Shown: one piece after another, positions 46,356-56,581 of the stretch
How the letters are laid out: every line of letters begins with the position of its first letter
Position numbering within the stretch: the first letter of the stretch is position 1
From: JABDII01 sp963815325
Lineage (GTDB): Bacteria; Gemmatimonadota; Gemmatimonadetes; Gemmatimonadales; GWC2-71-9
Direction of reading: 5' to 3'
Assembly (NCBI GenBank): GCA_963815325.1
Contig: CAWFGG010000001.1
Coordinates: 1-64,000, forward strand
Length of the DNA stretch: 64,000 bases
Translations under genes and position numbers: made by a program
The notes under the pieces: model-generated
What the model was told of the DNA's origin: nothing
What the model saw: only the letters and a program-made list of their open reading frames with translations
Databases searched by the model: none

Positions 46356-47283
46356 TTACCCACCGGGAGTCAAGCGGGGCTCAAGTGCCTTGCCATGGGC
46401 CAGCGACCAGTCGCGCATGTGCTCGATGGCCTCGACCACCGCGCCGGGACGCTCCTCGTGGATGTGATGGCCGGCGCCACCGACCGTGTCGACTTGAAAG
46501 GCGCGAAGCGTGCGGTGGAAGAGCGCGATCTCGCCGGCGGAGACCCCGCCTTCGTGCGGTGCCGTTCCCCTGAGCAGGAAGACGGGAGCCGGGATATCGG
46601 CCAGGTGATCCCTGAGACGCTCCGGTTCGCGCGCCTTCCCCATCCGGATGTAGGCCAGGAGGGTTCCGTCCAGGTCGGCCGCGGTGCCGGCGGTGTAGCC
46701 GGCGACCACCTCGTCGGTCACCCAGCTCGGATCGCCCGACGTTTCGATGAAGCCCTTCCGCATTTCCTTTCGGACGCGCTTGACGCCGCCGGCCCACTTG
46801 ATGAACGACACGAACCGAAGCGCCTTCTTGAAACCGGGTGTGGCGGCTTCCTCGGCGGGGCCGCCCTCGATTGAGAGCAGCGCTCCCACCGCGCTGGGCC
46901 GGCGATACGCCAGGCGCAGTGCGATCGATGCGCCGAGCGAGTGGGCGACGACCAGCGCGTCGGAGATGCCGAGCGTGTCGAGCACTGCGGCGATGCGATC
47001 GGCCTGGGAGGTGAGGGAGTAGTCGGCCTTCTCGGGGCGCGACGAGCTGCCGAAGCCGAGTGGTTCGACGACGATCGCGCGATACTCGCCGGATGGGAGG
47101 AGGGCGATCACTTTGCGAAAGGCGTAGGCCGATCCGGCGAGTCCCGGAATGAATACGACCGACCGGCCATGACCCACCATGACGACGTGGAGCGACTCGG
47201 CCCGGGCCACGGTGACGTACCTACTCAGCGGCGGAGTCGGGCGACACCGACCCACTGAGCGCGAGCACGAGGGCGAACCACAT
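46356..47283 (-). CDS. Exported alpha/beta hydrolase (one frameshift after the signal peptide)
   Basis: ATG 47283 has GGAGG 8 bp upstream and encodes a signal peptide (MWFALVLALSGSVSPDSA). One indel near 47222 leads to the hydrolase frame: VVFIPGLAGSAYAFRKVI, VAHSLGASIALRLAYRRPSA (nucleophile Ser), LLRGTAPHEGG and GGAGHHIHEERPGAVVEAI (catalytic His). Substrate unknown. A TTGA-type direct repeat lies before it and another overlaps its 3' end. Confidence 0.78.
46363..46384 (-). promoter_or_regulatory. 11-bp-period direct repeat upstream of the epimerase-PAP2 operon
   Basis: TTGAGCCCCGC (46384-46374) followed without gap by TTGACTCCCGG (46373-46363), 48 bp before the ATG at 46325. It lies inside the last codons of the alpha/beta hydrolase gene. 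Confidence 0.6.
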
Positions 47284-47322
47284 TGACCGATCCTCCGTGA
47301 GGGTCCGCCGCTACGTTCGCCG

Positions 47323-47344
47323 CGCGGGGTCAAGTCACGATCAA
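47323..47344 (-). promoter_or_regulatory. 11-bp-period direct repeat upstream of the alpha/beta hydrolase
   Basis: TTGATCGTGAC (47344-47334) followed by TTGACCCCGCG (47333-47323), 50 bp before the ATG at 47283. The first unit is the weaker one. Confidence 0.55.
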
Positions 47345-47410
47345 GCCGCGCGAGGCTCGCTGGCCCCGCGCGGCTTGGTTACGCCGTGTCCGAGTGTGTG
47401 TTCACGTTCA

Positions 47411-48626
47411 TTACGGCGTGCACTCGACCTCGATGTCGTACCCGGTGGATGACCCCGGCCCGACCTTGAGCATCACCTTCATTCGGCCGCGGAACGGGCC
47501 GGTCGGCGGCACCTCGATCTGCAGCACGACGCTCGACACCGCGGACCCATGGTCGTTCAGGCGCGCATGGTCGTTCTGGTTGATCACGGCCGTGTAGGTC
47601 TCCGCCAGCGGGGTCGGCGGACTGGTGCTGGGATCCACCGGCGTCAGGTCGAGCTTCCCGTGGGCGCGGAACATCGTCACGTAGTTCCCGCCCTTGGTCA
47701 CGATGGTCCGCTGCGTGAGGTCGATGGGACCGGTCACGTACAGGTACTGGAACGCGTCACCCGCGCAGAACGGCTTTGGGAATCACCTGATTGAACTGGA
47801 TGGTGTATTGCTGGATCGTGACGCCGGTCGTCGGCGCACTCTGGCCGGTCACGAACAGGATGGTGGCCTGTCCCGTCGGTCAGGATCGGCACGGGGATCG
47901 GTGGCGGTCGGCGGGCCACCGATCAGCGCCTTCAGGTCGTCCGGCAGCAGGTTGTAGATCATGGCCGGAATCTCCCGCCACGGCGCCGGGTTGATGGCCG
48001 GTGTCAACGTGAGCGGACCACCCGGATCGAGCAGCCCCGACCGCAGGAAGTCGATGACCACCAACTGCTCGGCCAGCTCCCAGTGGAGGACCTGGTGCTC
48101 GTGCGTGCCGGGAATCAGCAGCTCGAAGTGCGCATTCGCGACCGTCACGCCGCCCATGTCGAACAAGCCGCACGTGGAAGCGCAACGGGTCGTAGGCACC
48201 GCACTCGAGCTGAACCACGCTGCCTTCCCACCCACCCGGCTCGGCGTAGGCACCCTGCATCGTGCCGCCCAAGGCGTCGGTCCAGGTGCAGTTGAAGGGG
48301 AACGCGTCGGGAAATCCGAACATGGTCCGGTCCCCGTCGAGCCCCATCAGCGCCGAACGCAGCTGCTGCGGATTGGCCTGACCGGTGAAAATCAGGTTCA
48401 CCGGATCGTCCGGGGTCGCGAGGTTGGAGCTGGTGAACGGCCAGAAGGTGAGCGACTCCCCGCCTACGTCCACCGTCACCAGCGGCGCGGGCGCCGGCGC
48501 GTCATTCGCCTTAGCCGACAGCTCGGACGCCGGACCGACGGGATCCGACCGGTCGCTGCAGCCAACGATGAGGACCAGGGAAAGTGCGGCTGCGACAATC
48601 CCCCCGGTCATGCGGCATGACAACAT
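47411..48626 (-). CDS. Large lipoprotein of unknown function (several frameshifts)
   Basis: ATG 48626 after CAGGAGG. Signal with lipobox (LSLVLIVGC), then NLIFTGQANPQQLRSALMGL, and in other frames ANAHFELLIPGTHEHQVLHW and YVTMFRAHGKLDLTPVDPST, ending YDIEVECTP. At least three indels (near 48175, 47880 and 47780). About 400 residues if corrected. No family recognised; the HELLIPGTHEHQVLHWE block looks conserved. Preceded by an exact pair of TTGACCCCC repeats. Confidence 0.6.
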
Positions 48627-48691
48627 GATGACCTCCTGGTGAGCGAAGAGCCCCGGGCCAATGGATGGCCGAGGCTCTGAGACGCTAGGAC

Positions 48692-48713
48692 CAGGGGGTC
48701 AAGCGGGGGTCAA
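48692..48713 (-). promoter_or_regulatory. 11-bp-period direct repeat upstream of the large lipoprotein
   Basis: TTGACCCCCGC (48713-48703) and TTGACCCCCTG (48702-48692), identical in the first nine bases, 66 bp before the ATG at 48626. Confidence 0.7.
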
Positions 48714-49053
48714 GCGGGGGGCTATTGGCTGAATAAGGGAGCAGGGAGTGGGGAGTCGGACTTTGTGCTCGATGTCATCCCGAGCGTAGCGAGGGATCTC
48801 CTCAGCTGTTTCTCGACCTCCGCCAGCGAGTCCGCGGCTAAAGCCGCGACTCGGCTACTGTCGCTAAAGCGACGTACTGTCTCCTTCCTCCCAACTTTCC
48901 GTCTTCACATTTTTCCGCCTTGTCGCCTTCCCGGCATGCGTTAACGAGATCCCTCGGGCGCTTCGCACCCTCGGGATGACACTCCGGGGCAACCCGGCCC
49001 TCCTTACTCCTTACTCCTTACTCCTTACTCCTTACTCCTCTACTCCTCACTCC
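48714..49053. repeat. Intergenic block with A/B palindromes and hairpins
   Basis: Type A variant (48775-48799, GCGTAGC core), the GC hairpin CGAGTCCGCGGCT/AGCCGCGACTCG (48828-48857), GTCGCT/AGCGAC (48862-48875), type B (48946-48980), and heptamers TACTCCT (49003-49070) that supply the end of the regulator gene. No gene seen. Confidence 0.8.
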
Positions 49054-50984
49054 TCACTCCTTACTCCTCACTCCCTTCACCGCATCCATCACCCGCTCCC
49101 GCCCTCCCGGCGTAATCATGTCCCGGGCCACCACCTCACGCATGATCCGGGCGACGAACACGTAGCCGCGCGATTCGAAGCTGAGCCAGCGCTGCCACTC
49201 GAGCTGGTCGAGTGCCGCGTTCACCCGCTCGCGCGGGAGACCGGTGGCGGCGGCGAGAAGCTCGGGCGACGGCCGCTCGTCGAGGATGGCGGCCGCGGCC
49301 AGGACCTGCTGCGCGTCGGCGCTCAGGCGATTGAAGCCGATCCGGATCGCGGCGACGATGGAGTCGGGCAGGCCACCGGGCGCGGTCTCGGACAGGGTGT
49401 GAAACGGCGCGGGCCAGGCACCGGCCTGGGAATCGAGGTCGAACCCGGAGGCGATGGCGTGGAGCAGCTCGACCGCGAGGAGCGGGTAACCCGCGGAGTC
49501 GGCCACGAGCCGGCGCGCGAGTCGCTCGGTTTCCTGCTCGGAGTAACTCGGGATGGCCCAGTGGGCCAGCTGCGCGAGTGCGCTTTCCGAGAGCGCGCCG
49601 AGGGTGACGCAGATGCCGGGCACGTCACGCCCCAGGCGGGAGCGGAGGTCGTCCAGCTCGTCACGGTCCTCACGGGTATTTGCGGTCAGGATGAGAAACA
49701 ATGGCGCCGATGCGAGGTCGCGCAGCAGGGCCAGCACGGCAGCGAAGCTCTCGTGATCCAGCCAGTGGGCATTGTCGATCATGACCACGACCGGTTGTTC
49801 TCCGAGCGCCGCCCGGAACACCTCGCCGATGGCCTGCCCCACCGGCTCCGGCGCGATGCCCTTCACCGCCTTGGCGTACTGGTCCTGCCACTCGGCGAGT
49901 TGCTCGGGTGAAGCTCGCCAACGCGGCCGGCGGCGAGCCCGCCACACCCGGGATGTCGAGCAACCCGCCGTGGGCCAGGCCATAGACACCGCTCCAGGCA
50001 CGAGACCGATCGGCCTCGACCGCCCGCAAGGCGACCACGGCGGCGCCGTCCAGCCGCGCTCGATCGAGCAGCTCGTCGGCCAGTCGGTCTTGCCGGTACC
50101 CGAGTCCCCCAGAATCACCACGGCGTGAGCCTCGCCGCGGGCGCGACATGTGTCCCAAGCCCCGACGATCGATCCCAACTCCTGTTCCCGTCCCACCAGC
50201 GGCGCGCGGCGGCTCCTCAGCCAGATTCTTCGCCGCGTCGGACCGCGTGGCCGACGATGCGAGACCCAGCGACCGATCTTGCCGAATCCGCTCGGCCAGC
50301 TGGATCGTAGCCTGGTCGGGCTTGGACTCGAGTTCTTGTACCAGCCGGTTGGCCACCAGGTCGTACCGCTCCAACGCGGCCGCCCGATTACCCGAGAGCG
50401 AGAGGCAGCGCATCACCGCCCGCAGCGCCGTCTCCGACCACGGGTCGAGCGCTGCGGCGCGATCGGCGCTCCGCAATGCGTCGCTGACATGCCCGCCGGC
50501 CAGTAGCTCATCGGCGTACTCAGCCAACGCCTCGACGCCGCGCCGCCGCCAGGTACCACGTTCCGCCGTGAGCCAGTCTTCGAATTCGGACGCGTCGTCG
50601 ATACCGAATCCTTCGAGAAAATCCCCACCGACCATGTCGCCCGCACGTACGGAGTCACCCGCAGCTACAGCTTGCTCGAATTGATCGACATCGAGCTCGA
50701 CCGCATCGTCCGCCAACTGCGACCGTGTCGCTCTCGGTCGTGATGTTCTCTTCGCCGACGATCTGACGCAGCGCGCGCAGCGCCTCGTTCAGGGAGTGGC
50801 GCGCGGCCTTCTCGTCCTTGTCGGCCCAGAGGAGGCCGATCAGATGCTGGCGGCTCCGCCGCCGATGTGGCGAACGAGCCAGGTAGATGAGCAACGCCAG
50901 GTTCTTCCGCCACAGGAGTTCGGCGGGGGCCGGCTGGCCGTCGACCCGCACCTCGACCGGGCCCAGCGTCCGGCAGGTGATCAT
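49054..50984 (-). CDS. SARP/AfsR-like regulator with BTAD and AAA ATPase domains (several frameshifts)
   Basis: ATG 50984 overlaps the kinase stop (ATGA). N-terminal OmpR-like DNA-binding domain (RTLGPVEVRVDG, then SRQHLIGLLWADKDEKAARH), then a bacterial transcriptional activation domain (DQFEQAVAAGD, ALDPWSETALRAVMRCLSLS), then an NTPase with Walker A (VVILGDSGTGKT) and Walker B (VVVMIDNAHWLD) and an AAA lid. About 640 residues after fixing indels near 50710, 50225 and 49915. Such regulators activate promoters with 11-bp-spaced direct repeats. The end VRSKE-stop comes from heptamers. Confidence 0.82.
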
Positions 50985-53796
50985 GGGGGACACTCCCGAG
51001 CCAGTTCCACTGCACGATCGCGGAGCGGCGTCACCTGGGGCTCCGGGTCGGTCCAGATGTCGAGTAGACGCTGAACCAGTGTGCAGGCTCTCGGCTGGTC
51101 TCCCAGCGCCTGCAGCACTCGGCTCCGCTCGAGCCTCGCGTAGCTGCCGACCGCCCAGTCGATTTCGGCCGCATGCGCCTCACCCGCGAGCCATCCGGCG
51201 AAGTCCGAATTTTCGTACCAGAGCCACTCCTTTTCCGCCTCCTCGAGTTGACCGATCTGTTCGTACCAGAGCGCGCGGTGGCGGTGGAGCACGGCGCGGG
51301 CAAACGGATCGGCTACCCGGTCGGCGGAATCGGAGGCGAACAGCGGTCGCGACAATTCCAGGGCACCCGCGTGATCTCCCGTGAGCGCGTGACGCATGGC
51401 CTCGAGGAACGTGACCAGTCGCAGTCCGATGCTGCGTTCGGCGATCGGCATGTTGTCCGGCTCGGGCGTGCCACGCATCCAGCACTCGCCGCATCGTTCC
51501 TGGTGTACGCATCGATTCCCAGTGCCCATGCCGCCCGGACACCGCGATGGCCATCCAAGGCCAGCGCTTCCAGTACTTGGCGACCTTTGAGCGTCTCCAC
51601 TTCGGGCAGGGTGCCGGCGCCGAGCGCCGGAAGCAGCACACGCCACTCATGGGCTTGGAGGCGGGCCTCATCGGTGGGTGACAGGCTGAGCGCAGAATCG
51701 AGATGCACAAGGCCATCGACCGGACGCCCCAAGGCGATCGAGGCCAGTCCCTGGGCGGTGTGACCACTGGCGTGTTGGAGCGGCGGGGCACCCGGTGCAT
51801 CGGCCAGCCACCCTCCGAGCCTGAGTTGGGCGTCCGGGACGTCGAACGACAGCGCCATGCGTACCACCCGTGACAGCTCGGTGATGAAACTCGTATCAGG
51901 ATTTGCCAGGAGCCTCGGCTCCAGGGCCGCTGCCGAGTCGCGGGCGAAGCGGTAGAGATATGCGAGCCCCAGCTGCCGCCCGACGTCGAGCTCTCCGCCC
52001 GGTGGCGTGCCGATCGAGTCGCGTTGCGCTACCACGCGCGCGGCTTCGTTCCGGCGGCCAAGGCGTATGTATGCCCATGCGACCTGATTGAGCACCGGCC
52101 CGAAGCGCGGATTCAACGCCCGGGCTGCTTCCATCGTATTGAGGGCGTATTCCAGCGGCAGCCCCGACAGCGGGCCGCGATGAAACAGCTCGTTGCCGTA
52201 CACGAACTTGGCGTAGAAGTCGTGCGGATAGAGCGAGTCGGCCCGGGCGTAGATTGTCCTTCGTTTCGCCAGATCCGGCTCCAACTGAGCCGTGATCAGG
52301 AGGGTATCCAGCGGACCGAAGTCGGCCTTGTGTGCCGCGTACACCTGGGCCAAGTCGATGTCGGTCGGAATGCGCTGCCACCGCCGTGTGTCCGCCAGGC
52401 GCCAGGCAGCCTGGGCGAAGGTCGAATCGATGGCGAGCGCCGACTCGAAGTGATTTCCCGCCACCGCCCACGCATCGCGTCCGAACGCGATCTGCCCATT
52501 GAGGAATTCGCTGATGGCCCGGAAGTCCTTGGTCGCGAGGCTCGGGATCTCCCGATACAACGGGACCCAGCCTGGGAACACCTCCCGCACCAGGTCCAAT
52601 CCGATCGAGTCGGGGAGAACGGCCCACGAGGTTTCCTTGGCGCGGTGCTCCGGCAGCAGAATGCGATTGCCGTCGGCATCGAGCACATACATCGAGACCA
52701 CCAGCTCGTCGCCCTGCCGGATGAGCTGCCCCTCGGTTCGGTTGCGCGCTCGGGTCGAGTCGCGGTGGGCCAGCTCGATTTCCGGCAGGCCCCGAAGCTT
52801 GAAGTGGAGTGCCTCGGCGAATTCCTGCCCAAGGTTGGAATCGACCCCTCCCGCAACGGCCAGCGGCAAAATCGCGAGATCCGGTAGCGTGACTGCCGGA
52901 GCGCCACCACAGCGGGGCCACCACTGGAACAGCCGGCAGAGTGGTGCCGGCGGAACCAACAGGAGCAACGCGGCGACCGCGATCAGGCCCAGCACACCGG
53001 CGGGCCGGATCATCGAGCGGTGCCGGATCCGGTCGAGTGCCTTCCGGAATTCCGCTGCGTTCTCCCAGCGGTGGCCCGGCGTATGGGCCAGGGCACGCTT
53101 GAGTGCCGTGGCGAAGCGCATGGGGATGCCGCGCCAATCGGCGTCGGCCACGTGCACGTCGCGATTCCATCGCCGGCCGGAGCAGGCCTCGTAGAGGACC
53201 ATGCCCAGCGAGTAGAGATCGCTCTGGGGCGACACGTTGCCGCTCGACTGTTCCGGCGCCATGTAGGCCGGGGTGCCCACGAAGTGACCCGCTTGGGTCA
53301 GCGTGGTATCGCTCGACGTGTGGGCGATGCCGAAATCGCCGAGCAGGGCCCGATCCTTCATCAGGAAGATGTTGGCGGGCTTGACGTCGCGGTGCACCGT
53401 GCCGAGTTGGTGAACCGCCTCGAGCGCACTCAAGAGCTGCACACCGAGGGATGTGACATCGGGGACCGACAAGGGGCCCCGCTCGAGCCTCGCGGCGAGC
53501 GATTCGCCCTCGATCAGATCCATGACGTAGTAATGCAGGCCGGCCGTCTCGCCGGCTTGATGGATGGCGATGATGTTGGGGTGGCTCAGGGTGGCGAGGA
53601 GCCGGGCCTCGCGGAGGAACCGCTCGGCGGCCACGGCGGTGGCCATCTCCGGCCGCAGGACCTTCATCGCGACCCGGCGGTCGAGGGTGGGATCGTAGGC
53701 GACAAATACGATCCCCATTCCCCCGGATGCGAGTTCGCTCTCGACCTCGTAGTGGGGTCGGAGCGCCTCGCGCACCCGTTCCAGCAGCAGACTCAT
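50981..53796 (-). CDS. PknB-type Ser/Thr protein kinase with TPR-like C-terminus (one or more frameshifts)
   Basis: Kinase domain from residue 17 to ~260 with a complete active site: ASGGMGIV loop, K45, HRDVKPAN (135-142), DFG (154-156), APE-like (180-182). One membrane helix at 265-282. The outer part of ~650 residues has an SoxYZ-unrelated N-terminal segment (LGQEFAEALHFKLRGLPEIE, typical for kinase-linked sensor regions) followed by TPR-like helices. One indel near 51490 precedes the last ~165 residues. Its stop overlaps the SARP start, so kinase and regulator are made together. Confidence 0.87.
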
Positions 53797-54247
53797 GGCA
53801 CCCCGGCTGGGTGCTGGGAATCCTACCGGCCGTGGGGGATGGCGGCCCTGCGAACTAGGCCATCTGGGCGATGTGCCGGAGTTCACTGGAATGGTGGGGT
53901 TTCCCGGGAAGAACGTCAAGCGGGAATCGGCGGTTTGGCGGTTCGGCGGTTCGGCGGTTCGGCGGTCGGCGGTTCGGCGGTTCGGCGGTTCGGCGGTTCG
54001 AAGGTCGCTCACTGCAACGTCACGCGCCACATGCTGTCATCCCGAGCGCAGCGAGGGATCTCCTTGGCTGCTGCACGAACGCGGCCTTGGTCCGCGACTC
54101 TCCGGGCATGCGTTCATGAGATCCCTCGGGCGCTTCGCACCCTCGGGATGACAATCCGGAGGTTATCAGCCTCCTCACTCCTCACTCCTCACTCCTTACT
54201 CCTCACTCCTCACTCCTCACTCCTTACCTCCCGTCTTTCCGTCTTGC
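53797..54247. repeat. Intergenic block: octamers, A/B palindromes, heptamers
   Basis: 53935-54000 holds GGCGGTTC octamers (six or more). 54037-54060 is type A and 54118-54152 type B. 54172-54230 is an ACTCCTC/ACTCCTT heptamer run. A single TTGACG with a degenerate partner (53919, minus strand) lies 123 bp before the kinase start. No gene seen. Confidence 0.8.
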
Positions 54248-54269
54248 TTGACCCCCCCTTGACCCCCGT
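54248..54269 (+). promoter_or_regulatory. 11-bp-period direct repeat upstream of lipoprotein 1
   Basis: TTGACCCCCCC (54248-54258) and TTGACCCCCGT (54259-54269), 41 bp before ATG 54311. The downstream leader resembles that of the 55105 gene. Confidence 0.7.
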
Positions 54270-54310
54270 ATGCGATCTTTCCCGTGGAGCCTGAACCAGG
54301 GGAGACGACC

Positions 54311-54682
54311 ATGCGTACCAAACAAATCCTGTCCCTGATCGTGATGGCCTCGTATCTGGCCGGCTGCACCAGCTGGCGGGTTCAGCCCGTCACGCCGCAA
54401 CAGCTGCCAACTGCGGACCGGCCATACGATGTGCGGGTGCACACGCGAAAAGGCGAGACGGTGGTGCTCGAGCAAGCATTCGTCCGGAACGACTCCCTGG
54501 TGGGGAGCGTGAAGGCACTGCCGCTGGGCATCCTACTCGATGAGATCGCGCAGGTGGAGAAGCGACAGACCGATGGCGCCAAGAACCTGTTGCTGGTCGT
54601 GGGCGTAGCCGCCATCGTCGGCGTCATCGCCGCGGCCATCGCGTTGAGCAATTTGGAGTTCTGTGTGCCCACGCAGAACTGA
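54311..54682 (+). CDS. Small lipoprotein, tandem paralogue 1
   Basis: 123 residues; lipobox LAGC (MRTKQILSLIVMASYLAGCT). After the mature start SWRVQPVTPQQL comes a beta-rich domain (VRVHTRKGETVVLEQAFVRN) and a C-terminal membrane helix (LLLVVGVAAIVGVIAAAIAL). The family is unknown to me. Signal and first ~35 codons are nearly identical at DNA level to the gene at 55105. Confidence 0.75.
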   Translation: MRTKQILSLIVMASYLAGCTSWRVQPVTPQQLPTADRPYDVRVHTRKGETVVLEQAFVRNDSLVGSVKALPLGILLDEIAQVEKRQTDGAKNLLLVVGVAAIVGVIAAAIALSNLEFCVPTQN

Positions 54683-55043
54683 ACGGTGTGACTACCAACT
54701 CCACACGCTCTGCTTGATGCCCTCGGCGGTTCGGCGGTGCGAAGATCGCTCACTGCCACGCCACGCGCCACAGGCTGTCATCCCGAGCAGAGCGAGGGAT
54801 CTGGTTGCAGCGAAAGATCGCTTCAAGGCTACCAGCTATCGGCTGCCACGCACCTCCCCACACCCCGCTATCGGTCGTCGGCTATCGGTCCTCACGTTGC
54901 AGAGACCGATAGCTGATAGCCGATAGCCCGCGGGCGCTTCGCACCCTCGGGATGACAGTCCCGGGTCTATCCGGTCCTCCTTACTCCTCACTCCTCACTC
55001 CTTGGTTCCCGTCTCTCCCCACCTTCCCGCCTTCCCGGCTTGC
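54683..55043. repeat. Intergenic block with compound stem-loop element
   Basis: 54778-54802 type A variant (GCAGAGC core), 54829-54928 stem-loop with CTATCGG arms and CGTTGCAGAGA loop, 54930-54957 half of a type B palindrome, heptamers at 54980-55002 and octamers at 55018-55040. The part 54778-54930 matches 35931-36075. No gene seen. Confidence 0.8.
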
Positions 55044-55065
55044 TTGACCCCCCCTTGACCCCTGC
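55044..55065 (+). promoter_or_regulatory. 11-bp-period direct repeat upstream of lipoprotein 2
   Basis: TTGACCCCCCC (55044-55054) and TTGACCCCTGC (55055-55065), 39 bp before ATG 55105. Confidence 0.7.
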
Positions 55066-55104
55066 CCGCCATCGTTCCCTTGGAACCTGAATCAGGGGGA
55101 CACC

Positions 55105-55475
55105 ATGCGTACCAAACAAATCCTGTCCCTGATCGTGATGGCCTCGTATCTGGCCGGCTGCACCAGCTGGCGGGTTCAGCCCGTCACCCCCAAGCAGCTG
55201 GTCGAGACGGAACGGCCCGTCAAAGGTGCGGGTGCGTCACCACCGAGGATCAGCAGCTGGTGTTCGAGCAGCCATTCGTCCGCGACGATTCCCTCATGGG
55301 GTATGTCGAGGGCGAGGCGACCCGAATCCCGCTCGACCAGATCGTGCGGGTGGAAAAGCGGCAAACCGACGGGACCAAGACCGCCCTGGTCGGCCTGTGG
55401 ATTGCGGCACTTGTTGTGGGGGGTGTGATCGTGGTCCACAACTCCGACTATATGGGCGGCAGTGCTACCTGGTGA
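55105..55475 (+). CDS. Small lipoprotein, tandem paralogue 2 (one frameshift)
   Basis: Same signal and lipobox as the gene at 54311. After RPVK one indel near 55225 restores VRVTTEDQQLVFEQPFVRDD, IPLDQIVRVEKRQTDGTKTA and a C-terminal helix, ending GGSATW. The middle domain is clearly homologous to paralogue 1 (VEKRQTDG shared). About 122 residues. Confidence 0.72.
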
Positions 55476-55710
55476 AACCAGGGTCAATAGGCACTCGCGT
55501 ACGGAGGCCGGAGGGATTGTTCCTCAACGCGTGGAACCGGCAGTTGCTCAATCTGCCCGTGGCTCCGGAGGCCCGGCCGGGCAACCGGCCGTCAGTGATA
55601 TCGCAGGCGGCATGAGCTGGGGAGTGAGGAGTAAAGAGTAAGGAGTAAGGAGGGCCGGGAATGACTACCGACTCCCCACTCCCTACTCCCCACTCCCTAC
55701 TCCCTGCTCC
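55476..55710. other. Intergenic segment with inverted heptamer tract
   Basis: 55615-55650 has AGGAGTA-type heptamers on the plus strand, i.e. the inverse orientation of most other tracts; 55670-55700 has CTCCCCACTCCCTACTCC units. 55476-55610 shows no convincing gene or signal. Confidence 0.6.
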
Positions 55711-56502
55711 TCACTCACTCACCGGCGGAGCCTCGTCCACATACGACCGATCCACGAAGCCCTCGGTCCGGCCACCGACGACGACCCGATACCATCCGTC
55801 TACGAGCGAGTCGACCAGTACCCGCTCGCCGGGGCGGAGGGTTCGCACGGTGGCGGCACTGCCGCTCGGACCGTCACGCATGTTGACCCAGGTCCTGGCA
55901 AACCGAACGAGCGGTGCGCCTGCCGGTAGGCCGCAGCGGGTGGGGTGACCGATGGGATGCTGTCGCGAGCCGGAGCGACCGGGGACGGCTCGGGCCTGGA
56001 CTCGACGGCCGGAGCGGTGTCACGCCGAATCGAGGGCGTGGTTTCGGGAGCGGAGTCGATCGTTCGAGCTCGGGGTGGAGTGACCGGTTGCGATGGAGTG
56101 GCGGGTGTCGCCTCGACCCTCCGGGCCGGCGGCGGCGCGGCAGGCTCGCGCGCGGGAGTCGTCTGCGGCGTCGCAACCGCTTGCGCCTCTCGGGCAGGGG
56201 ACTGGGCCGCGCTCGCCGAGTCGCCGGGGGTGGGACGCAGGCTCGAGCCCCTCGCCGCTGGCGGGCGCCGGCACCGGCGCGGTGACAACGCTCGACCGGT
56301 CGCGGCCCTGATAATGTCACTACGATCAGCGCCCCTGCCGCAATAGCGGCGACCACGATCAGCACCCGCACCGGCTTGCCCAGCTCCGGACCGGAAATGG
56401 CCTGCCGACGAATGCCGGGCGTGAAGATGAGCCCGCATGCAGGGCATCGGGCGCGGAGCTCTCGGCTCGCTGGCCGCAGGAGGGACAGTCGAGAAAGGCC
56501 AT
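55711..56502 (-). CDS. Zinc-ribbon, membrane-anchored SH3b protein 1 (frameshifted)
   Basis: ATG 56502: MAFLDCPSCGQRAESS and ARCPACGLIFTPGIR form a zinc ribbon, then one helix (VRVLIVVAAIAAGALIVVTL), a long Pro/Ala/Thr-rich linker and, in another frame, an SH3b domain (TWVNMRDGPSG, LRPGERVLVDSLVDGWYRVV). At least three indels. Zinc ribbon inside, SH3b in the periplasm, possibly binding cell wall. Paralogue of 57529-58148. Confidence 0.65.
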
Positions 56503-56581
56503 GATGAGTCTGAATATCGATTCGGCGGCAAGCCTGAGGCAACGGGTGGGTTGCGGAAGAGAGATCAGGCCGTGGGTTACT

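Noticed and set aside
53880..53930. Sixth 11-bp repeat element before the kinase gene
   Set aside because: Only one TTGACG with a 7 of 11 partner and 123 bp from the start; too weak to list as a site.
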